Origin: Acetobacteraceae bacterium
GTDB taxonomy: Bacteria; Pseudomonadota; Alphaproteobacteria; Acetobacterales; Acetobacteraceae
Length of the DNA: 5,881 bases
Assembly (NCBI GenBank): GCA_947462945.1
Contig: CANHTE010000107.1
Span: 1 to 5,881 of the forward strand
Direction of reading: 5' to 3'
Position numbers and translations under genes: made by a program. Numbering within the stretch: the first letter of the stretch is position 1; each line of letters opens with the position of its first letter. A model generated the notes under the pieces. The model did not search any database. It worked only from the letters and a program-made list of their open reading frames with translations, and had not been told where the DNA came from. Below are positions 5,791 to 5,881 of this stretch, piece by piece.

Positions 5791-5881
5791 TCAGCTTTGG
5801 GCGCCGCCCGCGACACCCGGCAGGCGGGCAACTTGGCGTGCCCGCGCCCGCCGCCGCCAGGCGAGCCAGCCCAGGCCCCCC
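5791..5881 (-). CDS. possible 3' end of a leftward gene with a PEP-CTERM-like tail
   Basis: Reading leftward from the window edge, one frame gives 29 codons ending in TGA (complement of 5791-5793). The first residues, GGLGWLAWRRRARAR, look like the end of a hydrophobic helix followed by an arginine cluster, as in PEP-CTERM or VPLPA-type sorting tails or the last helix of a membrane protein; a further 14 residues follow. It would be convergent with phnX with a 25-bp gap. The PEP motif itself would lie outside the window, and GC-rich DNA gives many open frames, so this is a tentative call. Confidence 0.35.
   Translation of the reverse strand, partial: GGLGWLAWRRRARARQVARLPGVAGGAQS

Noticed and set aside
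4821..5831. Leftward open frame of 336 codons opposite phnX
   Set aside because: It is antisense to the motif-complete phnX and the flavoenzyme end, shows no recognisable domain and has shadow-type composition.

Overview
The window looks like a chromosomal stretch of a high-GC alphaproteobacterium. Acetobacteraceae (a Roseomonas-like lineage) is my best guess. It rests on the strong G/C third-position bias, the amidase and thiamine-enzyme family types, the PEP-CTERM anchor and the GC-rich dyads between genes. This is an impression from the text, not a database placement.

Layout, left to right. Positions 1-356 (+) hold the C-terminal part of a PEP-CTERM surface or exported protein. A short convergent gap with a strong hairpin follows. 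Positions 422-2065 (-) encode a three-domain thiamine-diphosphate enzyme of the acetolactate-synthase superfamily whose substrate I cannot name. A 110-bp divergent control region with an AT-rich patch and a 12-bp palindrome separates it from a rightward gene pair: a 71-residue GatC/AtzG-like small protein (2176-2391) and, 3 bp later, an amidase-signature hydrolase (2395-3762). A 90-bp gap holding two compact hairpins leads to a second rightward pair: a GTG-started FAD-dependent oxidoreductase of the TIGR03364/PbfC-PbfD type (3853-4971) and phosphonoacetaldehyde hydrolase phnX (4968-5765), which overlap by ATGA. At the far right, 5791-5881 (-) may be the last 29 codons of another protein with a PEP-CTERM-like tail.

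How the genes could work together. The best-supported unit is the last pair. The flavoenzyme would oxidatively deaminate 2-aminoethylphosphonate (AEP) or its N-methyl form to phosphonoacetaldehyde. PhnX, with its nucleophilic Asp8 and Schiff-base Lys49 intact, would split that into acetaldehyde and phosphate. No PhnW transaminase is visible here, so this looks like the oxidative version of the hydrolytic phosphonate route. The amidase with its small partner, and the divergent thiamine enzyme, form a neighbouring catabolic-looking module. Whether they feed or drain the phosphonate pathway is open: an N-acyl-aminophosphonate deacylase or an acetaldehyde- or oxo-acid-using enzyme are possible but unproven roles. 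I see no tRNA, rRNA, CRISPR array, insertion sequence or riboswitch, and no gene-free stretch longer than about 120 bp.
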